From: Strongyloides papillosus
Lineage: Eukaryota; Nematoda; Chromadorea; Rhabditida; Strongyloididae
Length of the DNA stretch: 64,000 nucleotides
Reading direction: 5' to 3'
NCBI GenBank assembly: GCA_005656395.1
Contig: SRSI01000074.1
Span: 496,001 to 560,000, forward strand
Both the position numbers and the translations under genes were made by a program. Below the pieces are notes generated by a model. That model ran no database searches. It saw only the letters and a program-made list of their open reading frames with translations, and had not been told where the DNA came from. Positions within the stretch are counted from its first letter, which is position 1. Every line of letters starts with the position of its first letter. Shown one piece after another: positions 13,267 through 22,777 of the stretch.

Positions 13267-13570
13267 ATGATGTACAAAAAAGGTCGTTTCTCAAGAAATG
13301 AACAAACAGTTGTTTATAGAGGTAAAATTAGTTTTTTCTATATAATAAAATAAAAATAATTTGTTTATAGACCGTAAAAGTAGAAATGTCGTTTCTGAAT
13401 TAGAAAATTTAAATATTTACGATGTGGAATTACAATCTGGAAAGGACTATGATGTCGTAGACGAATTTTTAGATCTTTTTAATATTAAAAACAGTATAAG
13501 TCACTCAATAATTTCTATAATATTTGGAATGGTGTTAGGGCTATTTATAGTGATATATTTTCAAAAATAA
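13267..13570 (+). CDS. Small tail-anchored membrane protein, function unknown
   Basis: Two exons, 13267-13321 and 13371-13570, with a 49-nt intron (GTAAAA..TTTATAG); G+AC joins as Asp, giving 84 aa. The first ATG follows shortly after TTTCTTTGTAG, which looks like a spliced-leader acceptor, supporting this start. The first 55 residues are charged and soluble (repeated R/K, then an acidic DVVDEFLDLF segment); the last about 22 residues form one hydrophobic helix ending YFQK, so a C-terminal membrane anchor facing the cytosol is likely. I do not recognise the family. The preserved splice junction and frame argue for a real gene, but with no homolog in mind confidence is moderate. Confidence 0.5.
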
Positions 13571-16035
13571 GTTATCATTTTTATTAATATTAATATATGA
13601 AAAAAGCATTTTTAAATAAAGAACACTTATTGATATTTATTAATTGGTTATATATTACAGCTTTCGACTATAATTTAATGCAAAACATCTGTTTAATAAC
13701 GTAAATTGTTTTATCTCTAGAGTTAATTATCCATCTTTTTGTGCTAAAAACTACTAATGACTTTTTATTGTTTACTCAACAAACAGCAAACCTAATATAG
13801 AAGATAATCGTTATAAAAAGTTTATTCTATCATAATAATGAGTTTCAGTTCAACTATTTTATTTGGAAGTATGATGAATAATGAAATAAGTATTATTGAA
13901 AAGAAAAAAAACATTTATTTAATTTAAAGTTAGAATGTAGTTATATTTACACTTACAAACATAAATTTGTCATTAGTATGGAGAGAAAAATAATTGAAGT
14001 TTATACAGATAGAAAAGTGCATGATTCTAATCACAAAGAAAGACCTCTCAACTTCTGTGACTCTTTTTATGTTCAATCAAATTAACATAGATAATTTATT
14101 GTACAAAAAGTAAATTACACTTTTAGAAAGTATATTTGAATATTTAATAAAAATTGATTAATGTAGTTACTATTTTTAAAATTATCAATAAAATTAATGG
14201 TATAAAATTGAATTAATCCAACAAATATTAAGAGAATGTTTTAAAGTTTCCTTTTGTTATATTTAATAAATTTTTATTAACAAAAGCAAATCATGAAAAA
14301 GAAAATTCTATGATTAGAAAAATAGAATGACTAACAATTGAAAATAAGAGATGTAGAGAAAAAATGTAAAAGGACATAAAGTTAAATAACAAAACGTTTA
14401 AAACTCTATTATTTCTCATAATAACAGGATTATTTTGATTAAATTAATAGATAAAGATAGATAAATTAAGAAATCAAAATTTATATTTAAAATTGTATGA
14501 AATATTTTATATTTATATTTAAGTACCTATAAAATTAGAACTATATAAATAACCTTGGAAATAAAATAATGAAAAAATAGAAAAGAAAATGATGATTGAA
14601 AAATTATTATTATACATTGAGAAAAAATCTTTATTGTGATTTTGTGATTATGTACAAAGTAATGGAGATATGTCAAAGAAAAGAATATATTATACAAAGT
14701 ATATTACATAATATACTTAAATCCTTTTTTTAGCTATAATATTATGAATAAATTTTTGTACATTAGTAGTATAAAAATATTTAAAGAACTGATATATTTT
14801 TGATCAGTCATTTTTAAACGCGTATCTGTTTATTAAATAGTGAATATATGTGGAAAGACAATATTTATTGTGGATAAAAAAAAGGAAATCTTTTATCACT
14901 AGATAAAAGGAGAGGCAAAAGAATAATAAAAAATGGATTGTTTTTCATGATGTATAAATTAAGTTAGAAATAAAATAAACAATAAATATTAATTGAATAA
15001 TAAAATATGACTAAATAATACAAATTACATAAATAATCAAATAAATAAATAACTTCTAAATATGAAACATTTTGATGTATACTACACATAAAATATAAAA
15101 GTTGAGATATATAAAGATTTAGTTGGAAGAATGTTCAAGCCAAGTAAAATTTAGTATTAGAGATATATGTAGAAAAAAAGTACAAAAGTTTTCAAAAGAG
15201 CAATACTCTTCTCAACAATTATTATAATTTCTGTTATTTATTTTCACTTACAATGATTTGTTATAAATTATTTACAATTTCATTTCCGACAATATACTTT
15301 TACAATTGAAATTTGAATTCCGTTTGTTTGGTCATATCAAAAAAAATGTAAAAATGAATATTATCTTATCTTTTACCTTTTAAAAAGTGACGCTATTGAA
15401 AATATTATAAATAATGTTTTGTGTAATTTTTTTATGAATTTAAATTTCAAATTATAATAGAATGATGAAAACACTATTGAAAGATGTTTTTAATAAAATA
15501 CATTATTTTTCTTGTTTATTTTATATAATTTTTTGTAAAATGATATCGTAAATTATACATTTTATTTCCCTAAATATTTAACAATTAAATTAAAATGACA
15601 TTCAGTACATACAGACATATTTTGGAAATAATATCTTATGAAATAATTTCTCTTTAGATAAGCAGCAACACATACAAAATCAAGAAAAATGGATGCTTAA
15701 ATCATTCACATTACTCATAATACTTTAAAGAATGCTTGAAATTTCAAACTTTAAAAGGAATTCGTTGAAAGTGTTAAATGTATTTAAAAATAGAGATTAG
15801 TTTCTAAACAACGGTTTTTATTTATTATCACGCCCATATCGATATAATAAGCTTAATTTTTCTTTTCTATTTAAAACAGGCTTCTTAATGATGCATTTAT
15901 ATAACCATGTTGTTCAATTTTTGGAGAATTGATTATCGTGTATTATTTTATAGTTTTATTATTTGTAATTTTATTAAATTTGTATATTTTCTAATTTTTT
16001 TTGTTCTAGTTTTCTTTTTACGAGTGAACTAAAAA
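13571..16035. other. Intergenic AT-rich region, no gene seen
   Basis: About 2.5 kb with no open frame of useful length on either strand and no RNA gene recognised. The last part (about 15,990-16,035) is T-rich and ends in TTTTGTTCTAG, probably the spliced-leader acceptor of the thioredoxin-like gene. Confidence 0.6.
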
Positions 16036-16586
16036 ATGAATGGTATGTTTTATTTAATAAAAAAAGTTTACACTTTACTAACTAAGTTTATTTTAGTCAA
16101 AAAGTTGCTAACCGAAGTTGATTTGTACAGAGGTGAGGAGAATGAAGGAAAAGGGACTGATCTTTTAAAAGGCAAAGTTGTTGGAATATATTTTTCTGCT
16201 GGTTGGTGTGGTCCATGTCGCCAATTTACTCCAAAGTTAAAGGTTCGTTTTTTACTCACTCCACTTTACTGTTTTTTTAGAGATTTTATGATAAAATTAA
16301 ACAAGAAGGAAAAAATTTTGAGGTTATTTTTATTTCAGTAGATAGAGAAAAGGATGATGCTTTGGAATATTATGAAGAAAAAATGAGCAAATGGCTTATG
16401 ATGGATTACAATTTGGAAGATACACAAGCTTTGAAAGAAATTTGTGGTGTACAAACAATTCCAGCTTTTAAAATTGTTAAATCAGATGGAACAATTGCTG
16501 TTGATGATGCTAGAAATCCTATTGTTCAGGAAGGAGCAGATGATCCTCTCGCATTATTTGCAAAATGGGAACAATTTGCTTTTTAA
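16036..16586 (+). CDS. Nucleoredoxin/tryparedoxin-like thioredoxin-fold protein
   Basis: Preferred structure: exons 16036-16042, 16097-16242 and 16281-16586, giving 152 aa. The 54-nt first intron (GTATGT..TTTTAG) is a multiple of three and stop-free, so it could also be read through, but removing it gives MNVKKLLTEVDLYRG, a much more typical nucleoredoxin-like N-terminus than the hydrophobic read-through. The active site is WCGPCRQFTPKLK, after the strand VVGIYFSAGW; the thioredoxin cis-proline segment is GVQTIPAFKIV. Insertions after the active-site helix (FEVIFISVDREKDDALEYYE) are typical of the tryparedoxin/nucleoredoxin branch rather than classical thioredoxin. Such proteins reduce disulfides in the cytosol or nucleus; the natural partner is unknown. 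Both cysteines are present, so it should be redox-active. Confidence 0.85.
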
Positions 16587-17825
16587 TTGTTATCATTTAT
16601 TGGTATATATCTGAGTAAATCGTTTTTTTGTTGAATAAAGTTTTTACTGGTCTTTAATAATATTAGTGATTATTATTAACTATACTAATTAAGTGTACCT
16701 GATTTTATTTTTGAATGAGAAAATATAAATTTTTGAAACTGTTTAATCAATTTCATATAATTGAAACTTTATTTATTTAAATAACACAAACATTTTGTTT
16801 GTTACAAACTTGTAACACCTTAGTCGTATGGTAAAGTATAATAAAACTCTTATATGACTAATGGGAATTTTCTCTGACACCGTTCTGTGAAATTGTTTTT
16901 AAGAAATTACATATATTGAAAATGCAGTTTTATGTGATATCAGCAATGGTACTTATAATATATAAATTTATTTTAACAATATGAAAATTATATTAGTAAA
17001 GTCTTTGTTCAGCTATAAAAATATGTTATATTGAAATAATGTTTTTGAATCACCAAATTTATTATTTATGAAAGCAACAGTGTGTATATTTATTATAATT
17101 CATACCATTAAAATTCAATTAATAACTATTTTCAAAAGCTTTTCTCAATCGTTAATATGATATATTCATTAAAAATTCTGAGATAGCCTTTTTTAATATA
17201 TAATGTGAGTAATAATTTCATCTACCTACGTTGTTTATAAACTATTTCACAAACACAAATGATTGATCTTTATTAAAATACTTTGTAATTTGAAAAAATT
17301 AATATTGATAACATAATTACTTTCTTAGATTTGAATTACCAATCAAAATAATTCTACATTTTTAAAAGTCACTATCATATTCACTAGTATTTTTTATTTA
17401 AAGTTGAGTTAGGTAAAAACTGGTTAAAGTATTAATTTCTAATCATTTCATGAAATATTCCAGTTCAATGGAGTTTTGATAATTATTTAGCGTTTAGTTA
17501 TTTAATTTGTGGTGATATAGATTAATATAAATAATAAATTTTATTGTATTTACTACATTAATGTTTTATTAAAATACTCGAATTAAAAATTGTATAAAAT
17601 TATGAAAGTAAAAAATTCACTTTAATTCCACTTACAACTAAGATCCAAATTTTGTGAACAATTTTATATAACAACTTTGACATACTTAGAATTACTTACC
17701 CTGGTTTGATATTTTAAAATAATAACAAATCGACATATTAATAGCATAATTTATTGAAAGTAATAACAAATTAAACAATCGAAATTTTAAGTAACGTAAA
17801 AAGTTTTTTTATTGGCTTTTTATAT
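16587..17825. other. Intergenic region upstream of the piggyBac insertion
   Basis: AT-rich, no gene supported. It abuts the TTAA target site at 17826. Confidence 0.6.
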
Positions 17826-17829
17826 TTAA

Positions 17830-17845
17830 CCCTTTGCGGTCGTAT
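17830..17845 (+). repeat. piggyBac left terminal inverted repeat
   Basis: CCCTTTGCGGTCGTAT, identical over 16 bp to the complement of 20101-20116; preceded by TTAA. Confidence 0.93.
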
Positions 17846-17907
17846 GTCTGCCCTCAGCCACCAAAGCTTTTTTATCGTTCCGGTCGTATGTCTGCTCTCA
17901 GCCACCA
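17837..17907 (+). repeat. Subterminal direct repeat in the piggyBac left end
   Basis: A 27-bp unit starting CGGTCGTATGTCTG occurs at 17837-17863 and again at 17881-17907 with one mismatch (CCCTC versus CTCTC). The first copy overlaps the terminal repeat. Only the CGGTCGTAT core of it is found at the right end, so the two ends are asymmetric. Probably additional transposase-binding sites. Confidence 0.75.
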
Positions 17908-17984
17908 GTACAAATAATCGTACGAATCTTAACTCTATTCATTCATGTATCAGTTCATACTGTCTTAAATGGTGAATTACTATG

Positions 17985-18095
17985 CTCATCCATCTTAGTA
18001 TAAAAGGTGGTCATTTAATCTCTCCCAACAAGAAATTATTTCGTATACTGTTTTAAGAAAAAATTGGTTGACCACTTTTATATTAAATAGATGAG
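17985..18095 (+). repeat. Long imperfect hairpin in the transposase leader
   Basis: Arms of about 29 and 27 nt (17985-18013 and 18069-18095) pair with few mismatches; the core TATAAAAG(G)TGGTCA pairs with TGACCACTTTTATA. The loop is about 55 nt. It lies between the terminal repeat and the transposase ATG at 18174, so it would be in the promoter or 5' untranslated region. Role unknown. Confidence 0.6.
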
Positions 18096-18173
18096 TTTTT
18101 CAATACACACAAATTGTGTTTAACTGTAGTTAGGTATTCTCGCTTTTTAAGATATTTAAAATAATACTCCAAA

Positions 18174-19982
18174 ATGGCAAAAAGAGAGTTACCGAAAGAA
18201 GTATACTGTGAAACTGAAAATAGCGATGAAGAGTTTTGTTTTGACTCCTTGAATACTGACTCTGATATAGAAAGTGATAACGATTGTAGTGATTCTAGTA
18301 GTGACATAGTTCCAGTAAAGCGACGACTTAGCCAATTAGTAATGTCTAGCGACAGTGAAGTAGAGGAAAATGATGAAAATGAAAACAGTAATATAAACGA
18401 ATTTACTACCTGGAAAAACGTTACGCACGGAGACCAGCCACAATCAAAAATTAATTTTTCGACGGGATCTAAGATTGTTGGACCTAATGTACCTGTTAAT
18501 TGCACGGAACCCATCGACTTTTTCAGACTCTTCTTCACAGATACACTTCTTGAAACAATTGTACTAGAAACAAATAAATATGCTAAAAATAAAATAGAAC
18601 AGCAGAGGTTATCTGATAGATCAACATGGAATAACTGGGTCGATGTTACAAAAGAAGAGTTAGCAGCTTTTTTGGGTGTAATCCTCAACATGGGTACTAT
18701 ACCAGTTCCTGATATGAAATATTATTGGACTAAGAAACATGTTGGAAACATACCATTCTTTAGAAACACATTTCGAAGGGAAAGATTTCTTCAAATATTT
18801 TGGATGTTACATTTGAATGAAAATGTTTCCAGTGATAGTGATACAAATGATGTAACAACGAGAATTCAAAAAGTAAAAAATTTTATCGACTATATTGATG
18901 GTAAATTCCAAGAGCATTTTACACCGGATAGAGAAATATCAATAGATGAGTCTGTTGTCAAATTTAAAGGCAAAACTAGTTTTTTAACATACAATCCTAA
19001 AAAGCCCACCAAATGGGGAATTCGTATTTATGGGTTATCAGATGCACGTACAGGATATATATATGCTATGCTTCCTTACTATGGAAGTGTTAGTACAGAA
19101 TGTCTTATCCGTCCGGACCTCCCTGTCAGTTCAAGGATTGTTTTACAACTATATCACAAGCTCTTGACCGCAAATCCTGAGGCAAAAGGATATCATATCT
19201 TTACAGATAGATATTTTACAGGGATTCCATTAGCGCAGGAGCTTCTAAAACTAAACTGCTATTTAACCGGTACACTAAATACAAACAGAAAATATGTACC
19301 TGCTATGATAAAAAAACCAGCGCTAACAAAAAATAATACTGTTGCTGCCTATCGATCAGGTGACATTCTATTATTAGCATGGAAAGACAAGAGAATAATC
19401 ACCATACTAAGCAGCTACGATACTTCAGCCACGACAACTATAGAAAGAAGAGTGAAACAAGGTAACACCATCAGCATTATCAAACCAACTGTCATTACAA
19501 ACTACAATATGAATAAAGGTGGTATTGATAAGGCTGACCAATTAGCAAGTTCATATTGTTTTATGAGAAAGTCTTGCAAATGGTGGAGAAAGATTTTTTT
19601 CTGGGGATTAGAGGTTTCTGCAATCAATAGCTACATCCTATATAAGGTGTCAACTAGAAGAGAAAACAGAACGCCTATGTCACATTTTATGTTTGTCCGA
19701 AAATTGGTGGAACAACTTGTAGGTGATTTTCGTGATGGAGCATCTTCAAAACCAGGAAGACCATCGACCTCAGATAAAGAAGAAAGGCTTAATGGAAAAC
19801 TACATATATTGCGGCACTGTGAAGATGTAAAAAGTAAAGATTGTATTGTATGTTCAAACAGAAAGATTAGGGGTGGAAGGCGCCAAACTAATTATTTTTG
19901 CGATACATGTAATCGAAAACCAGGACTGCATATTGGAGACTGTTTTGAAAGATACCACACGATGGAGAAATATAAAATATAA
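18174..19982 (+). CDS. piggyBac transposase (DDE-type), intact
   Basis: 602 aa, single exon. The N-terminal ~90 residues are acidic and Ser-rich, as usual for piggyBac transposases. The catalytic core (about 100-500) has the family's three aspartates in their normal settings: D258 in EISIDESVVKFKGK, D345 in HIFTDRYFTG and D452 in NKGGIDKADQL (also D455). The C-terminus (about 555-598) is a cysteine-rich zinc-binding domain, CEDVKSKDCIVCSNRK, then CDTCNRKPGLHIGDCFERYH, which in the family recognises subterminal DNA. Length matches the 580-620 aa norm. The chosen ATG is the first in frame after the leader (CCAAAATGGC). The product cuts and pastes the element at TTAA without leaving a footprint, as known for the family. 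A 202-codon frame on the other strand overlaps the start and is an antisense artefact. Confidence 0.95.
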   Translation: MAKRELPKEVYCETENSDEEFCFDSLNTDSDIESDNDCSDSSSDIVPVKRRLSQLVMSSDSEVEENDENENSNINEFTTWKNVTHGDQPQSKINFSTGSKIVGPNVPVNCTEPIDFFRLFFTDTLLETIVLETNKYAKNKIEQQRLSDRSTWNNWVDVTKEELAAFLGVILNMGTIPVPDMKYYWTKKHVGNIPFFRNTFRRERFLQIFWMLHLNENVSSDSDTNDVTTRIQKVKNFIDYIDGKFQEHFTPDREISIDESVVKFKGKTSFLTYNPKKPTKWGIRIYGLSDARTGYIYAMLPYYGSVSTECLIRPDLPVSSRIVLQLYHKLLTANPEAKGYHIFTDRYFTGIPLAQELLKLNCYLTGTLNTNRKYVPAMIKKPALTKNNTVAAYRSGDILLLAWKDKRIITILSSYDTSATTTIERRVKQGNTISIIKPTVITNYNMNKGGIDKADQLASSYCFMRKSCKWWRKIFFWGLEVSAINSYILYKVSTRRENRTPMSHFMFVRKLVEQLVGDFRDGASSKPGRPSTSDKEERLNGKLHILRHCEDVKSKDCIVCSNRKIRGGRRQTNYFCDTCNRKPGLHIGDCFERYHTMEKYKI

Positions 19983-20100
19983 TTTTCACATATATCTTAT
20001 TTTAAGCTAATAAAAGAATTAATAAATCTTGCATGATATGTATCACTGGTCTTTCAACGAAAAATAATTCCGACCAATACGACATCCATGGCCAAATTTA

Positions 20101-20116
20101 ATACGACCGCAAAGGG
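20101..20116 (-). repeat. piggyBac right terminal inverted repeat
   Basis: ATACGACCGCAAAGGG, the exact complement of the left repeat, followed by TTAA at 20117-20120. Confidence 0.93.
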
Positions 20117-20363
20117 TTAATATTACTATACTTATTTTTTAAAGAGGAAGAAAAAAGACCAAAATTTAATATATCAAACAGGAGGCTTCTAATAATAGGT
20201 TTCTACACCGATCAAAGCATTTTCGTAGGTGCGTTTTTAAGCTGTATTTGTCAACTAAAACCTTAAAATTTATTTTAACTCCAACAGCACAAGGCTATAG
20301 TTCATGCCTGTAAGTGCGGAGAAAGCAAAAAGTGTTTTTCATAATTTTCTATGTGAAAAATAT

Positions 20364-20408
20364 GGGTATATCCACACTAGCCTTATTTGGGCTAGTATGT
20401 ATTTACCC
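20364..20408. repeat. Hairpin repeat, copy A
   Basis: Imperfect palindrome: left arm begins GGGTATATCCACACTAGCC, right arm ends GGCTAGTATGTATTTACCC; about 16 of 19 positions pair around a short TTATTT loop. Related to copies B and C downstream, with the shared core TACACTAG..CTAGTGTA. Confidence 0.6.
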
Positions 20409-20703
20409 TAAAATTTAACCGTAAGGGATGTAAAAACTATATCATCTGAAATTTCACAGTCACCTCTTTAAAAATATATCAACATAATATCAAAGTTCAT
20501 GAACAATTTCGTGACAATTAAAGTTGATTACAAAGTTCTTATTACACATTTCCTAAGATCTTCTCGAACTTTCTTATAGTTGACAGAGCTGTACACTTTA
20601 TTGCTGTATATACAGGTAAAATTTAGTCACCATTTTCACTATTAGATTAGTCAACAGAATGCGGGTTTGCAATCATTTTCTTTTCATTGTATGCCCTTTT
20701 CAG

Positions 20704-21289
20704 GAGTGTGTCATCAAATAAGTCAACTATGGCAGATGGAGTTGCCATGAAAGTGATTATCAAACCATTCCTCGGCTTTATAGAGGTGAGGGATCCACAT
20801 TTGTCTGAGTTGCCAATTGAGAAAACTCTAACACTTGATCCGAGGACTTTAGTCAAGGATTTATGCAAAAGTGTTATGGAAGGGTACAACTTAGGACATG
20901 GGGGTGGTGATTTCCAAGGTAATTTGTCATATTATAAATTTATATTTTTTTTAGTATTTATCCGCCATTTGAATTTGGAATTCTACCCATTCAGAACATT
21001 CTTCCACGACAGAAACGCCTCAATTGGTTCTGTCGCTGTTCTGCTTGAGGGTGTATTAACAATAAAAATACTTATCCCTTTATAAGTTTTCAGAAATTTT
21101 TTAAAAATTATTTCTTCTGCTTATTATAGAAATTTGTTTTATGATTGTAATCCCAGTACAATAATACCAGACGTTGTATATGAAAAGCTTCTAAAATATA
21201 TGATTTCTAGACTGGGCAACAACAACAGTCAGGTATCAGATCCAATCATTCAGTTAAGCTTTTTCTATAATTTTTCAAATATCCAATGA
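20704..21289 (+). pseudogene. Remnant of a multi-exon gene, unidentified
   Basis: Exon-like stretches flanked by splice-like sites: 20704-20918 (after CCTTTTCAG, ending AAG|GTAATT), continuing after a 36-nt intron at 20955-21085, and another after TTATTATAG at 21130-21289. The first reads as a normal soluble protein segment (MADGVAMKVIIKPFLGF, then PIEKTLTLDPRTLVKDL), the last as NPSTIIPDVVYEKLLKYMIS. Codon use is less AT-rich than host genes. No start, no continuous frame and no family recognised; hairpin copy B follows directly. It could instead be part of an old mobile element. Confidence 0.35.
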
Positions 21290-21381
21290 TTTTTAGTATG
21301 TAAAAAATTAAGTAGAAGGTCGTTCTACTAGACAGCTTCCTTTAGAAACCCTTTTCAAAATGGATAAGGAATTAATTCATA

Positions 21382-21428
21382 GGGAGTATATACACTAGCC
21401 TCATTTAAAAGAAGTTAGTGTACATGCT
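21382..21428. repeat. Hairpin repeat, copy B
   Basis: Left arm GGGAGTATATACACTAGCC, right arm GTTAGTGTACATGCT; the inner about 15 positions pair with three mismatches. Loop begins TCATTT, as in copy A (TTATTT). Confidence 0.6.
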
Positions 21429-21734
21429 ACGAAAAAGTAGAGATCGAAGTGGTAGAAGAAAGTCCATGCTCTCACCGTACGCCAGTTCAAGTCAATGGAA
21501 ATCAAATTAAGTTCCTGTTATGCCAATTTTTAAAGTTAGTAAGGACTTGACTTTTGACTAGAAAATAAAAGAAGAGGTGTCTGAAAAGAGCCACATCCGA
21601 CAATTTATTATAAGAAACTCGTTGACACCACAAAAACACACGAGGATATTTTGACTTTCGTCGTAACAGACAAGATCAATGGTGGCAGTATAATAGATGA
21701 TCCAACCACTTATTCAACGGTTGTTGAACAAATA

Positions 21735-21783
21735 GAAGTTTGTACACTGCTTTATTCTAGAAAAAACTAGTGTACATACTCCC
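21735..21783. repeat. Hairpin repeat, copy C
   Basis: Left arm contains GAAGTTTGTACACT, right arm is CTAGTGTACATACTCCC. The right arm is close to the complement of the left arm of copy B, showing that the three hairpins share one ancestral palindrome. Confidence 0.55.
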
Positions 21784-21796
21784 AACTCATGGACGT

Positions 21797-22212
21797 CGGT
21801 CAAATGTTAGAAGCATGAGTAGGGACGCCACACCAGCACCACAAGAGGATCAAAGCCTTAGTTTTGCGTTGGTACCGAGGGATAGCAGTAGTTCTCCTGG
21901 TAGCGTAGGGCGTGACGTTTTTAAAGAATGCATCAATGCTCTGGACTCAATTATTGGTGATGGATCATAGTCATGATAAGAAGAAGTACATTTGTGACGA
22001 TTGCTTCAAATCATTTACTCAAAGTGATGATTTATCTAAGCAAAAGCTTATTCACAATGAAAAAAGCTTCTTGTGAAGGATGTGATTATAGTTTTAAATC
22101 GAAAGACTCATTATATTTGCATAAGAAACTTTAAAACGAGCCAAAATTTTGTTGAATAGGAGAGTGTGATTTCAGAGGCTCTAGTGCATGCGAAATGATT
22201 AAGCATAGGTAA
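21797..22212 (+). pseudogene. Decayed C2H2 zinc-finger gene fragment
   Basis: An open stretch (about 21797-21970, Ser/Pro-rich, ending IIGDGS) leads into zinc-finger-like sequence broken by stops and a frameshift. Finger 1 reads KKYICDDCFKSFTQSDDL..(Q)KLIH in one frame at about 21977-22060, with Gln in place of the first zinc-binding His. Finger 2, CEGCDYSFKSKDSLYLHKK, is in another frame (about 22072-22130). Finger 3, FC*IGECDFRG..MIKH, contains a stop (about 22145-22207). C2H2 spacing is recognisable but the ligands are incomplete. Non-functional as it stands. Confidence 0.55.
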
Positions 22213-22465
22213 AGGTACAACGACCTCAGTTGATTAGTAATTATTTACCTACATTTTGAAGGGGGCAAATACATAATAACTTAATAAAGCCAGTGTAACT
22301 TTACCCGCTGAGACAATATTAAAAAATTTCAATGAATATGAAAGTTTATAGTAAAATAATAATACTTGATTATTAAAAATAAAAATATTATAATTTAAAA
22401 TTTGAGTGTAATTTAAATATTTAAATGTAATTTTATTGTTTAAATAAGATAAATTAAATGATTTT

Positions 22466-22777
22466 ATGCAGAATACTAAAAGGTTAACATTCTGTGATGG
22501 AGAAGTTAAGGATATTGACTGTCCTAATGCTTTTAAGAACCTCGGAATTTTTATAAAAGAGGGAAATCCTATCATTGAAATTTCCAAAAAAATTATTTTC
22601 GTCGTCGATCAAAATTATTATGATTCTGAAAAAAGTATAAATGTCAAAGAAGAACTAGTGAAAAGATATTGTGAAAGATTTTCAAAACATCTATGCACTA
22701 CAATAGGAGCATGTAATTTTTTAAATGGTATAACACAATGGAGAGAATATAGATTTATAGTTCAGAAATGCTTTTAA
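22466..22777 (+). CDS. Hypothetical 103-aa protein or orphan last exon
   Basis: An open frame starting ATGCAG: the ATG may be a start, or TTTTATGCAG may be a splice acceptor of a last exon whose upstream part is lost. The translation is mixed in composition with five cysteines and the central segment GIFIKEGNPIIEISKKIIFV. I do not recognise a family. It lies among broken genes, so a pseudogene fragment is as likely as a working gene. Confidence 0.3.
   Translation: MQNTKRLTFCDGEVKDIDCPNAFKNLGIFIKEGNPIIEISKKIIFVVDQNYYDSEKSINVKEELVKRYCERFSKHLCTTIGACNFLNGITQWREYRFIVQKCF

Larger units (their letters stand above)
17826..20120 (+). mobile_element. Complete piggyBac-family DNA transposon
   Basis: The element is bounded by TTAA at 17826-17829 and 20117-20120, the target-site duplication diagnostic of piggyBac. 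Immediately inside are perfect 16-bp inverted repeats, CCCTTTGCGGTCGTAT at 17830-17845 and its complement at 20101-20116. The interior (2287 bp between the TTAA copies) carries one intact transposase frame of 602 codons, a duplicated subterminal motif and a long imperfect hairpin in the leader. Base composition is less AT-rich than the flanks and includes CG-containing codons uncommon in neighbouring genes, which suits a recent arrival. No internal stop or frameshift was seen, so the copy may be or may recently have been mobile. Confidence 0.93.

Noticed and set aside
18083..18691. 202-codon minus-strand frame over the transposase start
   Set aside because: Ser/Phe/Leu-rich antisense of an acidic coding region; no domain, and the plus-strand frame carries the catalytic residues.
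21443..21550. Possible retroviral-type protease segment (PVQVNGNQIKFLL)
   Set aside because: Resembles the strand before the active site of retropepsins, but the DTG/DSG motif is absent and no reverse transcriptase or integrase sequence is nearby.
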